NCBI GenBank assembly: GCA_019637645.1
Contig: JAHBVH010000095.1
Span: 1-30,636, forward strand
DNA: 30,636 nucleotides
Source of the DNA: Caldilineaceae bacterium
GTDB taxonomy: Bacteria > Chloroflexota > Anaerolineae > Caldilineales > Caldilineaceae
Direction of reading: 5' to 3'
Position numbers and translations under genes: made by a program. The notes beneath the pieces were generated by a model, which was not told where the DNA came from, searched no databases, and was given only the letters and a program-made list of their open reading frames with translations. Below are positions 1 to 7,732 of the stretch, piece by piece. Position 1 is the stretch's first letter, and every line of letters starts with the position of its first letter.

Positions 1-396
1 AGTTAATGGTTAATCTTCATAAGCACCGGGCTAGGGCACAACGCCCACTGAAGCGGGCTTGCAGGGGCCTTGGGCGCGGGCGGCTTACCCATTTTAATCG
101 GTAATCTTCATCAAAACCAGTCAGGTTTTGTCTGAATGTGTCACTTCTGTTCGATTGCACTGACGCGATTATAGGTCAACCGCTGCTTTTCTTCAAATGC
201 AGCAAAGGATTTGGCTAACCGCCTTTAACGGTAGGGTAAAAGTCAGCTAGTAAAGCCCTTTACAACCACCGCTGGCCGCGCCGCCATTTTGCCCTTGCCA
301 CCCCCCTTGAAGCGAGGGGGCTTCTATGCTAAGGTGAACCCAACGCCGCCCCCCTATCTTGCTAGCAGCTCGCGGTTAGACATGGTGCTTCCTGCC
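1..396. other. Leading intergenic region
   Basis: No convincing gene is seen here. The ten-base word TAATCTTCAT occurs twice (11-20 and 102-111). Around 45-90 there is GC-rich, partly self-complementary sequence containing the word AAGCGGGCTT, which is also the loop of the palindrome at 19285-19321, so this is probably a decayed repeat of the same kind. The open frame can be extended upstream to 289, but that part would encode a Pro-rich stretch unlike the paralogues and is probably not translated. Confidence 0.5.
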
Positions 397-801
397 ATGA
401 ATGCTTCTTATGACGAAAGGAAATTGTTCGTGTGTCAGCATGTTGTGATTTTAGCCGAACGTGAAGGGTATCGTTACGTAAGCCAATGTGAACATGGCAC
501 CGTTCACTTGGTCTGGGATGCTGTGGGGCTCCATCTTCCGGCGGATGCCTTTGCCCAACTGGCCAACCGCATCTTACAGACGGCCAGTACCTTGCCTGAC
601 CCGAATACGCCAGAGGGGCGCGGTCATTGTTTATTGCAAGTAGGGCGGACGACCGTTGCGCTCTACATGGAGGATTTCCTGCCCCTCGCACAGATGGTCG
701 AGGAAGCATTGCCCCAAGTTGAACGCTTGGCGCGGCCTGCCAACTGGCAGCCACGTCGGCTTACCTTTCCCCACCCACAAAGTACGCCAATCTTGAATTA
801 A
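397..801 (+). CDS. Uncharacterised small protein, family member 1 of 3
   Basis: No function is recognised. By eye it aligns with two other small proteins of this window (3621-3998 and 4956-5348): a C/T-x-x-G-x-[VI]-x-[LI]-x-W stretch (here CEHGTVHLVW), then a hydrophobic segment with a helix like LPADAFAQLANRI, and a second half with VALYMEDFLPLAQMVEEAL. It is soluble, with no signal peptide or membrane segment. The start is uncertain: ATG at 382 or 397 lacks a good ribosome binding site, while GTG at 430 lies 8 bases after GAAAGGA and would give a length closer to the paralogues. Its position beside flavodoxin and metal transport genes suggests, but does not prove, a link to metal starvation. 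Confidence 0.7.
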   Translation: MNASYDERKLFVCQHVVILAEREGYRYVSQCEHGTVHLVWDAVGLHLPADAFAQLANRILQTASTLPDPNTPEGRGHCLLQVGRTTVALYMEDFLPLAQMVEEALPQVERLARPANWQPRRLTFPHPQSTPILN

Positions 802-877
802 GTACACGGTTTTCAGCGCCGGTCAGCACCCTTTGCCCTGACCCAGCGCGTACCTTTTAGGCGTGTTCATCTCGCTA

Positions 878-935
878 GCCTGGGGAAGGGATCGCGGCTG
901 TGCCCGTACCAGCCGACCGCGTCCCTTCCCCAGGC
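878..935. repeat. Long hairpin in the flavodoxin leader
   Basis: A perfect 14-bp stem (878-891 with 922-935, arms GCCTGGGGAAGGGA and its complement) continues after one bulged T into a 5-bp CGCGG/CCGCG stem (893-897 with 917-921). No T-run follows, so it is not a standard terminator. It may be a palindromic repeat or a leader structure for the flavodoxin mRNA. Confidence 0.7.
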
Positions 936-1014
936 CACGACTGGAAGACAACGCCATTTTTTCCCTTTTGCTCCCCGCGGGAAAGGCCGCTATCTAGCTA
1001 GGAGAATGAGAACG

Positions 1015-1551
1015 ATGAGACAAATTGGGATCTTCTATGGCAGCTCCACCGGCAATACGGAAGCTGCCGCTCTCGCCATTGCGAAAGCCCTCCAAACCTT
1101 ACCTGGTGTGAGTGTCGATGTCTTGGAAATCTCGCGCAAAACTGTAGAGAAATTGTCCCTCTATCCTCAGCTGATCCTGGGGGTACCCACTTGGGATATT
1201 GGTCAGTTGCAGGATGACTGGGCCAATGTGGTGCCGACGGTGCGTCAGATGGATCTGACAGGCAAGGTGATCGCCCTCTTTGGCTGTGGTGATCAATATT
1301 GCTACCCCGACAGCTATCAAGATGCCATTGGGCTGATGGCCCAGCTTTGCCGCGCCCAAGGCGCAACGTTGGTGGGCCGTTGGCCGACCACAGACTATGA
1401 ATTTGATGATTCACTGGCGCTGGAAGATGAGATGTTCCTGGGGCTGGCGCTGGATGACAACCAGAAAGAGCTGACCCCGGCCCGCATTCAACAATGGGTG
1501 GAGCAGTTGATCCAGGAGTTCGACCTAACGGCGGTCGCCGTTGCGGTGTAG
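1015..1551 (+). CDS. fldA: Flavodoxin, long-chain type
   Basis: A small FMN-binding electron carrier that replaces ferredoxin when iron is scarce. The N-terminus has the phosphate-binding loop GSSTGNTE, next to the first strand IGIFYGS. LGVPTWDIGQLQDDW matches the W-containing isoalloxazine loop, and FGCGDQYCYPDSYQDA matches the second FMN loop. At 178 residues it fits long-chain flavodoxins, which carry an insertion in the last strand. The ATG at 1015 is preferred because AGGAGA ends 9 bases upstream; the ATG at 1006 directly abuts that site. It is followed after 39 bases by the OppD-like gene. Iron-repressed expression is typical of the family, but no known operator is seen here. Confidence 0.95.
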   Translation: MRQIGIFYGSSTGNTEAAALAIAKALQTLPGVSVDVLEISRKTVEKLSLYPQLILGVPTWDIGQLQDDWANVVPTVRQMDLTGKVIALFGCGDQYCYPDSYQDAIGLMAQLCRAQGATLVGRWPTTDYEFDDSLALEDEMFLGLALDDNQKELTPARIQQWVEQLIQEFDLTAVAVAV

Positions 1552-1590
1552 GGCAAGGGTGTAATCCACTAACCATAAGCAGAGGCAAGC

Positions 1591-2622
1591 ATGGCAGTTT
1601 TGTTAGATGTCAAAAATTTAACGACCCGCTTCTTTACCCAAGACGGTGTTGTTCATGCCGTTAATGGCGTTTCCTACCAACTCCAAGAAGGGGAAACGTT
1701 GGGCATTGTCGGCGAGAGTGGGAGCGGCAAGAGCGTCCACGCCCTCTCGATGTTGGGCTTGATTCCCATGCCGCCCGGCAAGATTGTGGCCGGCGAAGTG
1801 CTCTTCAATGGGCGTGACCTGATCAAACTCCCCGAAGCGGAGATGCGGCGGGTGCGGGGCAAGGAGATTGCCATGGTCTTTCAAGACCCCATGACCTCGC
1901 TCAATCCCGTCCTGACGATTGGCCGCCAGATCACTGAAGCGATTGAATTGCACTTGGGCTATGACCGCCAACGTTCGCGGAAACGGGCCGCCGAGTTGCT
2001 CGATCTCGTGGGCATTGTCGATGCCGCCCGGCGTTTGGATGACTATCCCCACCAATTCTCTGGGGGGATGCGCCAGCGGGTGATGATCGCCATGGCGCTT
2101 TCCTGTAACCCCAAACTGTTGATTGCCGACGAGCCAACCACGGCCCTTGATGTGACGATTCAAGCCCAGATTGTCGAGTTGGTGAAAGATCTCAAAAAGC
2201 AACTGGGCATGGCGATTATCTGGATTACCCATGATCTGGGGGTGGTGGCTGGGATCGCGGACACGGTGCAAGTGATGTATGGCGGGCGCATTGTCGAGCG
2301 CGGCCCGGTGCGTGCGGTCTTTAAAGATACGCGGAGTGCCTATACGTTGGGGCTCTTAAATTCGCTGCCCCGCATGGATCAGCCCAGTGGGGCCCGCCTC
2401 AAGCCAATTGAAGGGTTACCGCCCGACCTGCTCGAAACCCCCGTTGGCGATCCCTTCGCCCCGCGCAACCCCTATGCCACCGAACGCTGTTTCCGCGAGA
2501 CGCCACCGCTGCAACCCGCCCCAGACAGTGTGCCCGACCATCTCGTCGCGGCTTGGTATGATCTACGCAAAGTCGCCGCCGCCGAATTACAAGCCCGCAA
2601 GGAGATCAAGCCCTATGTCTGA
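1591..2622 (+). CDS. Peptide/nickel-type ABC transporter ATPase, OppD/DppD-like
   Basis: An ABC ATPase of the oligopeptide, dipeptide or nickel importer group. Visible are Walker A GESGSGKS (41-48), Q-loop Q98, signature FSGGM (156-160), Walker B LLIADEP (176-182) and switch H214. The family-specific C-terminal tail is present (GLPPDL, then [14 protein letters not shown]). In most relatives this tail has three or four cysteines that bind an Fe-S cluster; here only C300 remains and the usual positions are Asp and Asn. Its stop overlaps the start of the OppF-like partner. No permease or binding protein for this transporter lies in the window, so the substrate is unknown; in this context a metallophore or nickel are possibilities. 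Confidence 0.92.
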   Translation: MAVLLDVKNLTTRFFTQDGVVHAVNGVSYQLQEGETLGIVGESGSGKSVHALSMLGLIPMPPGKIVAGEVLFNGRDLIKLPEAEMRRVRGKEIAMVFQDPMTSLNPVLTIGRQITEAIELHLGYDRQRSRKRAAELLDLVGIVDAARRLDDYPHQFSGGMRQRVMIAMALSCNPKLLIADEPTTALDVTIQAQIVELVKDLKKQLGMAIIWITHDLGVVAGIADTVQVMYGGRIVERGPVRAVFKDTRSAYTLGLLNSLPRMDQPSGARLKPIEGLPPDLLETPVGDPFAPRNPYATERCFRETPPLQPAPDSVPDHLVAAWYDLRKVAAAELQARKEIKPYV

Positions 2623-3583
2623 GCAACTTGGCAGCCACCCTGCTACCCACCCCCATGGCACCGCCGCGAAAACCCCGCTCTTGCGGGTGCGCAACCTGAC
2701 CAAACATTTCCCCATTATGCGCGGCGTGATCTTTCAGCGCGAGGTGGGCGCAATCAAAGCCGTCACCGATGTGAGCTTTGACATCTATCCCGGTGAGACC
2801 TTGGGCTTAGTTGGTGAATCTGGGAGCGGCAAAAGCACGACCGGTCGCACCATCTTGCAACTGCACAGCGTGACCGCCGGTTCTGTCCTCCTTGGAGATG
2901 TGGATGTGACAAAATTACGGGGCGAAGCCTTGCGCCAGCGGCGTAAAGATATGCAGATGATCTTCCAAGATCCCTATGCCTCGCTGAACCCACGCATGAC
3001 GGTCGGCAGTATCATTGGCGAACCACTCGAAGTCCACAACATTGGGAGCAGCCGCAAAGAGCGGCAGACGTTGGTGCAAGAGTTGCTCCAGCGGGTCGGG
3101 TTGAATCCCTTCTTTGTCAATCGTTATCCCCATGAATTTTCCGGTGGTCAGCGCCAGCGGATCGGGATTGCGCGCGCCCTCGCTGTCAACCCCCGCTTTA
3201 TCGTCGCCGATGAGCCGATCTCGGCGTTGGATGTCTCGATTCAAGCCCAAGTGGTCAACCTGCTGCGCGATCTCCAGGATGAGCTTAACCTCACCTATCT
3301 CTTCATTGCCCATGATCTGAGCATGATCCGCAGCGTCTGCAAACGGGTGGCCGTGATGTACAAAGGCCGCATTGTGGAGATCGCGCCCACCGATGAACTC
3401 TATCAAAACCCAGTGCATCCCTATACCCAAGTGCTGCTTTCCGCCGTGCCTATCCCTGATCCTGACATTGAGCAACAGCGGAAACGGCTGATTATGGACC
3501 CCGCCTTCGACTACAGTGAACAATCGTCGGCGCTCACCGAAATCAGCCCCGGCCATTGGGTCGCCGCCAGCCGTGTAAAATAA
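2615..3583 (+). CDS. Peptide/nickel-type ABC transporter ATPase, OppF/DppF-like
   Basis: The second ATPase of the pair, 322 residues. Walker [10 protein letters not shown] (67-75), FQDPYASLNPRMTV after the Q-loop, signature FSGGQ (175-179) and Walker B FIVADEP (195-201) are all intact, and the tail VHPYTQVLLSAVP is typical of OppF. The open frame runs further upstream, but that part overlaps the oppD gene; the ATG at 2615 overlaps the oppD stop by 8 bases, the usual coupled arrangement. The C-terminus has no cysteines. Together with OppD it would form the nucleotide-binding heterodimer of an importer whose membrane subunits are encoded elsewhere. Confidence 0.92.
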   Translation: MSEQLGSHPATHPHGTAAKTPLLRVRNLTKHFPIMRGVIFQREVGAIKAVTDVSFDIYPGETLGLVGESGSGKSTTGRTILQLHSVTAGSVLLGDVDVTKLRGEALRQRRKDMQMIFQDPYASLNPRMTVGSIIGEPLEVHNIGSSRKERQTLVQELLQRVGLNPFFVNRYPHEFSGGQRQRIGIARALAVNPRFIVADEPISALDVSIQAQVVNLLRDLQDELNLTYLFIAHDLSMIRSVCKRVAVMYKGRIVEIAPTDELYQNPVHPYTQVLLSAVPIPDPDIEQQRKRLIMDPAFDYSEQSSALTEISPGHWVAASRVK

Positions 3584-3620
3584 GCGCCGTTCGGAATGAA
3601 TAACCAGAAGGAGTCGACCC

Positions 3621-3998
3621 ATGGCTCGTACGCCAAACTTTCTGGCGAGACAAGATCGCCAACATTTCGTCACCTGTACTGACGATGGTGGTCAGATTCG
3701 CATCCATTGGCGCCATGCCCTCGTCCGCATGGCCCCCAGCGAACTCTTGGCCATGAATGACTTTTTTCAAGCCGCGATACCCCGGCTCCAGACCAACATC
3801 CTGTTGGGCAATTCGCTCTATTGTGTCATCCAAGATGACCAAGACAACTTTGAAGTTTGGTTGCTTGGCGTGGGTTTCTACCTGACCCCGCACGAATTTC
3901 AGCGCTTTATGCAGCTGATCACCGATAGTGCCGACACCGTGCGCAGTGTCGCTGAACTCGCAACCGAGCGGGAGCATCGCACCCCGCGCTGGAATTAA
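3621..3998 (+). CDS. Uncharacterised small protein, family member 2 of 3
   Basis: A 125-residue soluble protein without a recognised function. It shares with the product of 4956-5348 the segment [FV]EVWLxGVGFxLT followed by a helix with E-F/L-x-x-L/F, and with both paralogues the CTDDGGQIRIHW-like segment. GAAGGAG lies 8 bases upstream of the ATG. It follows the OppF-like gene by 37 bases and is probably in that operon. A 32-base perfect palindrome follows its stop. The alternation of short strands and amphipathic helices suggests a compact alpha/beta fold. Confidence 0.8.
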   Translation: MARTPNFLARQDRQHFVTCTDDGGQIRIHWRHALVRMAPSELLAMNDFFQAAIPRLQTNILLGNSLYCVIQDDQDNFEVWLLGVGFYLTPHEFQRFMQLITDSADTVRSVAELATEREHRTPRWN

Positions 3999-4016
3999 GC
4001 CTGCGGCTTACGCGCA

Positions 4017-4048
4017 AGAGCTGTCAGGTTTGCAAACCTGACAGCTCT
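4017..4048. repeat. 32-base perfect palindrome, CTGACAGG repeat family
   Basis: A fully self-complementary 32-mer centred between 4032 and 4033 with core GTCAGGTTTGCAAACCTGAC. The same CTGACAGG...CCTGTCAG core recurs at 7567, 12823, 15899 and 18018. It lies just after a stop codon and may double as a transcription terminator, although no T-run follows. Confidence 0.8.
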
Positions 4049-4102
4049 ACGCGATCCAAAAACCGACTATAACGGGCAATGTAAGCATGGTATACGAATA
4101 AA

Positions 4103-4137
4103 TTAACCTTGGTGAAACTGCTTCTGAGCCAAGGTTA
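4103..4137. promoter_or_regulatory. Paired AACCTTGG motifs upstream of rpsD
   Basis: TTAACCTTGGT (4103-4113) is followed by the inverted copy CCAAGGTTA (4129-4137), a 9-bp inverted repeat with 16 bases between. The same core with flanking TTA occurs at 24830 and, inverted, at 27946. In form it resembles operators of metal-dependent repressors, but it matches no box I can name with certainty. Confidence 0.45.
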
Positions 4138-4206
4138 CAGAGCTACTTCACAAACGCCGCACTTTTTTAGGTAAAAATTCATCCACAAATTGAGTGATTT
4201 TTAGTT

Positions 4207-4212
4207 TATAAT
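4207..4212 (+). promoter_or_regulatory. Consensus -10 box before rpsD
   Basis: A perfect TATAAT in an AT-rich stretch. No good -35 hexamer is seen at the right distance (TTGAGT at 4190 is too close). It would start an mRNA about 70 bases before the rpsD ATG, downstream of the paired motif at 4103-4137. Confidence 0.5.
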
Positions 4213-4287
4213 GCGTTCCGTCTTGGTGAGAACATGACGGCGAACAGGCTAGCTTACTGGGTTCCGCCGTCGCATGAGGAGCATGTC

Positions 4288-4893
4288 ATGAAATATACCG
4301 GTCCAAAAGTAAAAATTTCACGGGCCTTGGGGATTCCGTTAACGCCCAAAGCTGCCCAAGTGATGGAAAAGAAACCCCAGCCTCCCGGCCAGCATGGGCG
4401 CACCCAAACCATGCGCCGCAAATTGTCGGATTACAAGCGCCAGCTCATGGAAAAGCAGAAATTACGGGCGCAATATAACATCCATGAACGCCAAATGCGC
4501 AATTACTATCAGAAAGCCCTGCGCGAAAAAGGCAACACCGGCGAAAACCTGCTCCGTCTATTGGAAATGCGCCTCGATGCCGTGGTCTTGCGTGGTGGCC
4601 TGGCCCGCACGATCTATGCCGCCCGGCAATATGTTTCCCACCAACACCTGCTGGTCAATGGTCAGCGTGTCGATATTGCATCCTATGGCCTCAAGGTCGG
4701 CGATGTCATTACGGTGAAACCCAAGAGTCAGAAGCTGGATTGTTTCCGCGACGCGGTCGAATCGGCGCACCCAGTCCCCTATCTGACGCTCGATAAAAAC
4801 ACTCTGACGATTACCGTCACGGCGTTACCCACGCCGGGGGATGTCCCGATCATTTGCGATTTACCCCAGGTGATTGAATTTTACTCACGGTAA
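4288..4893 (+). CDS. rpsD: Ribosomal protein S4, zinc-free type
   Basis: S4 binds 16S rRNA early in 30S assembly. The protein has 201 residues with the hallmark PPGQHGR (32-38), the KLSDYKRQLMEKQKLR helix, GNTGENLL (82-89), an S4 RNA-binding domain at about 93-155 (SHQHLLVNGQRV) and the C-terminal end VIEFYSR. Zinc-type S4 starts with a four-Cys ribbon; here the N-terminus KYTGPKVKISRALG has no cysteine, and the only two are C152 and C190. The ATG at 4288 has GAGGAG 6 bases upstream; the frame opens earlier, but those codons do not match S4. It is not in a ribosomal protein operon but among metal transport genes, which suggests a paralogue used under metal limitation. It could also be the only S4 of the genome. 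Confidence 0.95.
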   Translation: MKYTGPKVKISRALGIPLTPKAAQVMEKKPQPPGQHGRTQTMRRKLSDYKRQLMEKQKLRAQYNIHERQMRNYYQKALREKGNTGENLLRLLEMRLDAVVLRGGLARTIYAARQYVSHQHLLVNGQRVDIASYGLKVGDVITVKPKSQKLDCFRDAVESAHPVPYLTLDKNTLTITVTALPTPGDVPIICDLPQVIEFYSR

Positions 4894-4955
4894 AGGGAAG
4901 GGACGAATAATTAATTGTGATCGTGGGCAGTTAATTATGGGAGAGGATACGACCA

Positions 4956-5348
4956 ATGAAGACCCTACTTGCCAAGCTCTGTGCCAATCGGTTTGTCACC
5001 TATTCCCCCGATGGTGTACTTCATCTCACCTGGCGTCAATGCACCATGCATATCATGCGGCTTGATTTGGTGCAAGTGGTGAAATTTCTAGAATTGATTC
5101 AGGCGCAACTACGACCTGGTTTTCGCTATGGCGATGCCTGTTGCCAAGTAAGTCAGGAAGCGCAAGATCAGGTGGAGGTCTGGCTATGGGGCGTCGGGTT
5201 TATGCTGACAACCCAGGAACTTGGCGAGTTGCTCCTCTTGGGGCAAATGGCAATCCGCCACGCTCAAACCATCGAACAGGATCCCGTTCGGATTTTGGTT
5301 GATCCTGAACTACCGACCTACCCCGAGATGGTTTTGTCCTTGAACTAA
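4956..5348 (+). CDS. Uncharacterised small protein, family member 3 of 3
   Basis: A 130-residue soluble protein, function unknown. It is the closest relative of the protein at 3621-3998: both have FVT, then GVLHLTW/GQIRIHW, then [26 protein letters not shown], then a helix ending in a Q/T-rich segment. GGGAGAGG lies about 9 bases before the ATG. It lies 62 bases after rpsD and 74 bases before the FecE-like ATPase, so it may be co-transcribed with either. Confidence 0.8.
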   Translation: MKTLLAKLCANRFVTYSPDGVLHLTWRQCTMHIMRLDLVQVVKFLELIQAQLRPGFRYGDACCQVSQEAQDQVEVWLWGVGFMLTTQELGELLLLGQMAIRHAQTIEQDPVRILVDPELPTYPEMVLSLN

Positions 5349-5367
5349 AGCGAACGTACTTAGGCAG

Positions 5368-5404
5368 GCTCATCGGCGTGTGCTTACGTGGCACATCGAT
5401 GAGC
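5368..5404. promoter_or_regulatory. Hairpin just upstream of the fecE ribosome binding site
   Basis: GCTCATCG (5368-5375) pairs with CGATGAGC (5397-5404); inside, TGTGC can pair with GCACA. It ends 5 bases before the AGGAAG ribosome binding site at 5410. It could be an attenuator or protein-binding site for the downstream ATPase gene, or a chance palindrome. Confidence 0.5.
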
Positions 5405-5422
5405 AAAGTAGGAAGATGTTGC

Positions 5423-6277
5423 ATGAATCGCTTAACCGCTGAAAATCTGGCCTTGTCCTATGATAACAACCTCATCATCAATGATCTGCATTTGACCATC
5501 CCAGCGGGCAAAATTACAACGTTAGTTGGCCCCAATGGCTGTGGGAAGTCAACCTTGTTGCGTGGACTGGCGCGGCTGCTGAGCCCTAAGCGGGGGCATG
5601 TCTATTTGGATGGCAAAGCGATTCATACCATGCCAACCAAAGAACTAGCCAAGCAGATCGGGATTTTGCCCCAGAGCCCCAATGCTCCCGAAGGTTTAAC
5701 GGTGCGTGAACTCGTTGCCCAAGGGCGCTATCCCCACCAAAGTTGGTTTCAACAGTGGTCTAAACAAGATGAAGCGATCACGGTGGAAGCTATGGAGATC
5801 ACCAACATTTTGGAGTTTGCCGAACGCCCACTCGACACGCTTTCGGGGGGCCAGCGCCAACGGGCCTGGATTGCGATGGCATTGGCACAGGGTACCGAAA
5901 TTCTCTTGTTGGACGAGCCCACCACCTTCCTGGATCTCTCTTATCAAATTGAAGTGCTTGATTTGTTGCATGAATTAAATGAAACTGGTCGCACCATCAT
6001 TATGGTGCTGCATGATTTGAACCAAGCCTGTCGCTATGCCCATCATCTAGTGGCTATGCGTGACGGGCAAATTTGTGTACAGGGCGAACCCCAGGCCGTC
6101 ATGACCGAAGCGATGGTGGCCGACGTCTTTCGGGTCAACTCGCGCATTGCACCTGATCCGGTGACTGGGACCCCGATGTGCATTCCGATTGGCCGCGCCA
6201 AAACCGCCCGTATGTCGCTTAATGGTCACGCCACCCATGAACTGAGTGAAAAGTTAGCGGTTATGGCGGGAGACTGA
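5423..6277 (+). CDS. fecE: Siderophore ABC transporter ATPase, FecE/FhuC-like
   Basis: The ATP-hydrolysing subunit of a ferric-siderophore importer, 284 residues. Walker [10 protein letters not shown] (36-44), the [26 protein letters not shown] segment characteristic of the FepC/FecE/FhuC group, signature LSGGQ (140-144), Walker B ILLLDEP (160-166) and switch H197 are present. The C-terminal MCIPI is also family-typical. The start at 5423 has AGGAAG 7 bases upstream. The gene is not next to a permease; the only siderophore-type FecCD subunit of the window is at 29591. It may serve several permeases. Confidence 0.92.
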   Translation: MNRLTAENLALSYDNNLIINDLHLTIPAGKITTLVGPNGCGKSTLLRGLARLLSPKRGHVYLDGKAIHTMPTKELAKQIGILPQSPNAPEGLTVRELVAQGRYPHQSWFQQWSKQDEAITVEAMEITNILEFAERPLDTLSGGQRQRAWIAMALAQGTEILLLDEPTTFLDLSYQIEVLDLLHELNETGRTIIMVLHDLNQACRYAHHLVAMRDGQICVQGEPQAVMTEAMVADVFRVNSRIAPDPVTGTPMCIPIGRAKTARMSLNGHATHELSEKLAVMAGD

Positions 6278-6292
6278 ATTAAATATGCTGCA

Positions 6293-6398
6293 AGCTGTCA
6301 TTGGGGCTAGCTTCTCTCTGTTGTGCTTTTATCCACAACAGAGTATTGCCCAAATCTGTTCATAGCGCTATTATCTATCCAATATAGTAATGACAGCT
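6293..6398. promoter_or_regulatory. Nested inverted repeats around the fbpA promoter
   Basis: An outer 10-bp inverted repeat AGCTGTCATT (6293-6302) / AATGACAGCT (6389-6398) encloses a 10-bp hairpin CTCTGTTGTG (6316-6325) / CACAACAGAG (6334-6343) and a promoter. The inner hairpin may be the fecE terminator, though it lacks a T-run. The outer arms could be an operator pair for a repressor acting on fbpA. Confidence 0.5.
6346..6374 (+). promoter_or_regulatory. Sigma-70-type promoter for the fbp operon
   Basis: TTGCCC (6346-6351), a 17-base spacer and TATTAT (6369-6374). Spacing is ideal and the -10 matches consensus at five of six positions. Transcription would start near 6381, about 40 bases before fbpA. 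Confidence 0.55.
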
Positions 6399-6421
6399 AA
6401 GCAAAGATCGAAGGAGAAATG

Positions 6422-7501
6422 ATGAAACTGTTACGATGGTTCAGCCTATTCGCTGTTACCGTTCTTTTCCTCAGTGCTTGTGTGCCGATTCAGCCGGCGG
6501 CTTCCACGGAAGCGCCAGCGGCGGCTACTGAGGAACCGGCTGAGGAGACCAGTGCTGCCCCAGCCGAGGGTGGGGCTCTGGTCGTCTACTCGGGACGCAG
6601 CGAGAATCTCGTTGGACCACTGATTGAGCAGTTTAAAGCTGCCACGGGGATCAACGTGGAAGTCCGCTATGGCAGTACGCCTGAAGTGGCGGCTACCCTG
6701 TTGGAAGAAGGGGCCAATTCACCGGCCGATGTCTTCTTTGCCCAAGATCCGGGTGGGTTAGGGGCGGTTGCCAATGCGGGTCTGTTGGTGGCGCTGCCCG
6801 CGGAAACTCTAGACGCCGTCAAGCCTGAGTTCCGTTCCCCAGATGGGCTGTGGGTTGGCGTGGCTGGCCGGGCGCGCGTGGTTGTCTATAACACCGATAG
6901 CCTAACCGAAGCCGATCTGCCCGCTGATATTGCCGACTTTACGGATCCGGCCTGGGCCGGGCGCATTGGTTGGGTGCCTACCAATTCTTCTTTCCAAGCG
7001 ATGGTGACGGGTATGCGCGTCCTTTGGGGTGAAGAAGAAACCCTGGCTTGGCTCGAGGGTATTCAGGCCAATGAGCCGGTTGTCTATGAAGGAAATTCAG
7101 CCTTGGTCCAAGCCGTGGCCGCGGGCGAGGTCGAAGTAGGTTTTGTCAACCACTACTATCTCTATCGTTTCCTGGCGGAGCAAGGCGATGGCTTTAAGGC
7201 GCGCAATTACTTCTTGCCCGGTGGGGGGCCAGGTTCTTTGGTCATGGTTGCTGGCGTGGGCCGTCTGGCTGCTGGGCAGAACGAAGCCAATGCGCTAACC
7301 TTTATCAATTATCTGGTTTCCGCCGAAGCACAGCAGTATTTCACACAACAGACCAATGAGTATCCCGTGGTCGATGGCGTTGAAGGGCCCGTTGGGTTGA
7401 CCCCGATTGAAGAACTCAATGCTGCCGAGATTACGCTGACCGAGTTGGACGACTTGCAAGGGACGACCCAGCTCTTGCAAGACGCTGGTGTGTTGCCCTA
7501 A
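6422..7501 (+). CDS. fbpA: Ferric iron-binding lipoprotein, FbpA/FutA family
   Basis: The extracytoplasmic binding protein of a ferric-ion ABC importer. A lipoprotein signal peptide ends at C20 (FLSAC), followed by a Pro/Ala/Glu tether to about residue 50. The mature domain begins LVVYSGRSENLVGPL and shows PADVFFAQDPGGLGA, GRARVVVYN (149-157), and NHYYLYR with Y245 and Y246, the tyrosine pair that in this family binds Fe(III). Two start codons are adjacent; ATG 6422 is better spaced from AAGGAG than 6419. The permease and ATPase follow in the same direction. Confidence 0.93.
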   Translation: MKLLRWFSLFAVTVLFLSACVPIQPAASTEAPAAATEEPAEETSAAPAEGGALVVYSGRSENLVGPLIEQFKAATGINVEVRYGSTPEVAATLLEEGANSPADVFFAQDPGGLGAVANAGLLVALPAETLDAVKPEFRSPDGLWVGVAGRARVVVYNTDSLTEADLPADIADFTDPAWAGRIGWVPTNSSFQAMVTGMRVLWGEEETLAWLEGIQANEPVVYEGNSALVQAVAAGEVEVGFVNHYYLYRFLAEQGDGFKARNYFLPGGGPGSLVMVAGVGRLAAGQNEANALTFINYLVSAEAQQYFTQQTNEYPVVDGVEGPVGLTPIEELNAAEITLTELDDLQGTTQLLQDAGVLP

Positions 7502-7566
7502 GTAAAGAATGTTCTGGGATACGCGGCAGGCGGAGCGTCTGTTGACAGTGCATAAATGAGGGAAAT

Positions 7567-7598
7567 GACCTGACAGGTTCTCAAAAACCTGTCAGGTC
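7567..7598. repeat. CTGACAGG palindrome between fbpA and fbpB
   Basis: GACCTGACAGGTT (7567-7579) pairs with AACCTGTCAGGTC (7586-7598), a 13-bp stem. It is a member of the intergenic palindrome family. In the 231-base gap between binding protein and permease it could protect the upstream mRNA end or reduce read-through, so that more binding protein than permease is made. Confidence 0.75.
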
Positions 7599-7732
7599 TG
7601 CCTGTAACAACGGTCAACCGCGGCGACTAGACGCGGCGCTACTTCCAGCTATGCGCGGATGGCGAAACAGACCCAACTGCGCTTTTGCTTGGTACAACGC
7701 GGAACCTGGGATTGAGGAAGATGGAGCCCGTC

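Noticed and set aside
2915..3673. 252-codon minus-strand frame
   Set aside because: It is the complement of the OppF-like gene, whose ATPase motifs are certain; no ribosome binding site or recognisable domain.
4190..4195. TTGAGT as -35 box for the TATAAT at 4207
   Set aside because: The spacer would be 11 bases, too short for a sigma-70 promoter.
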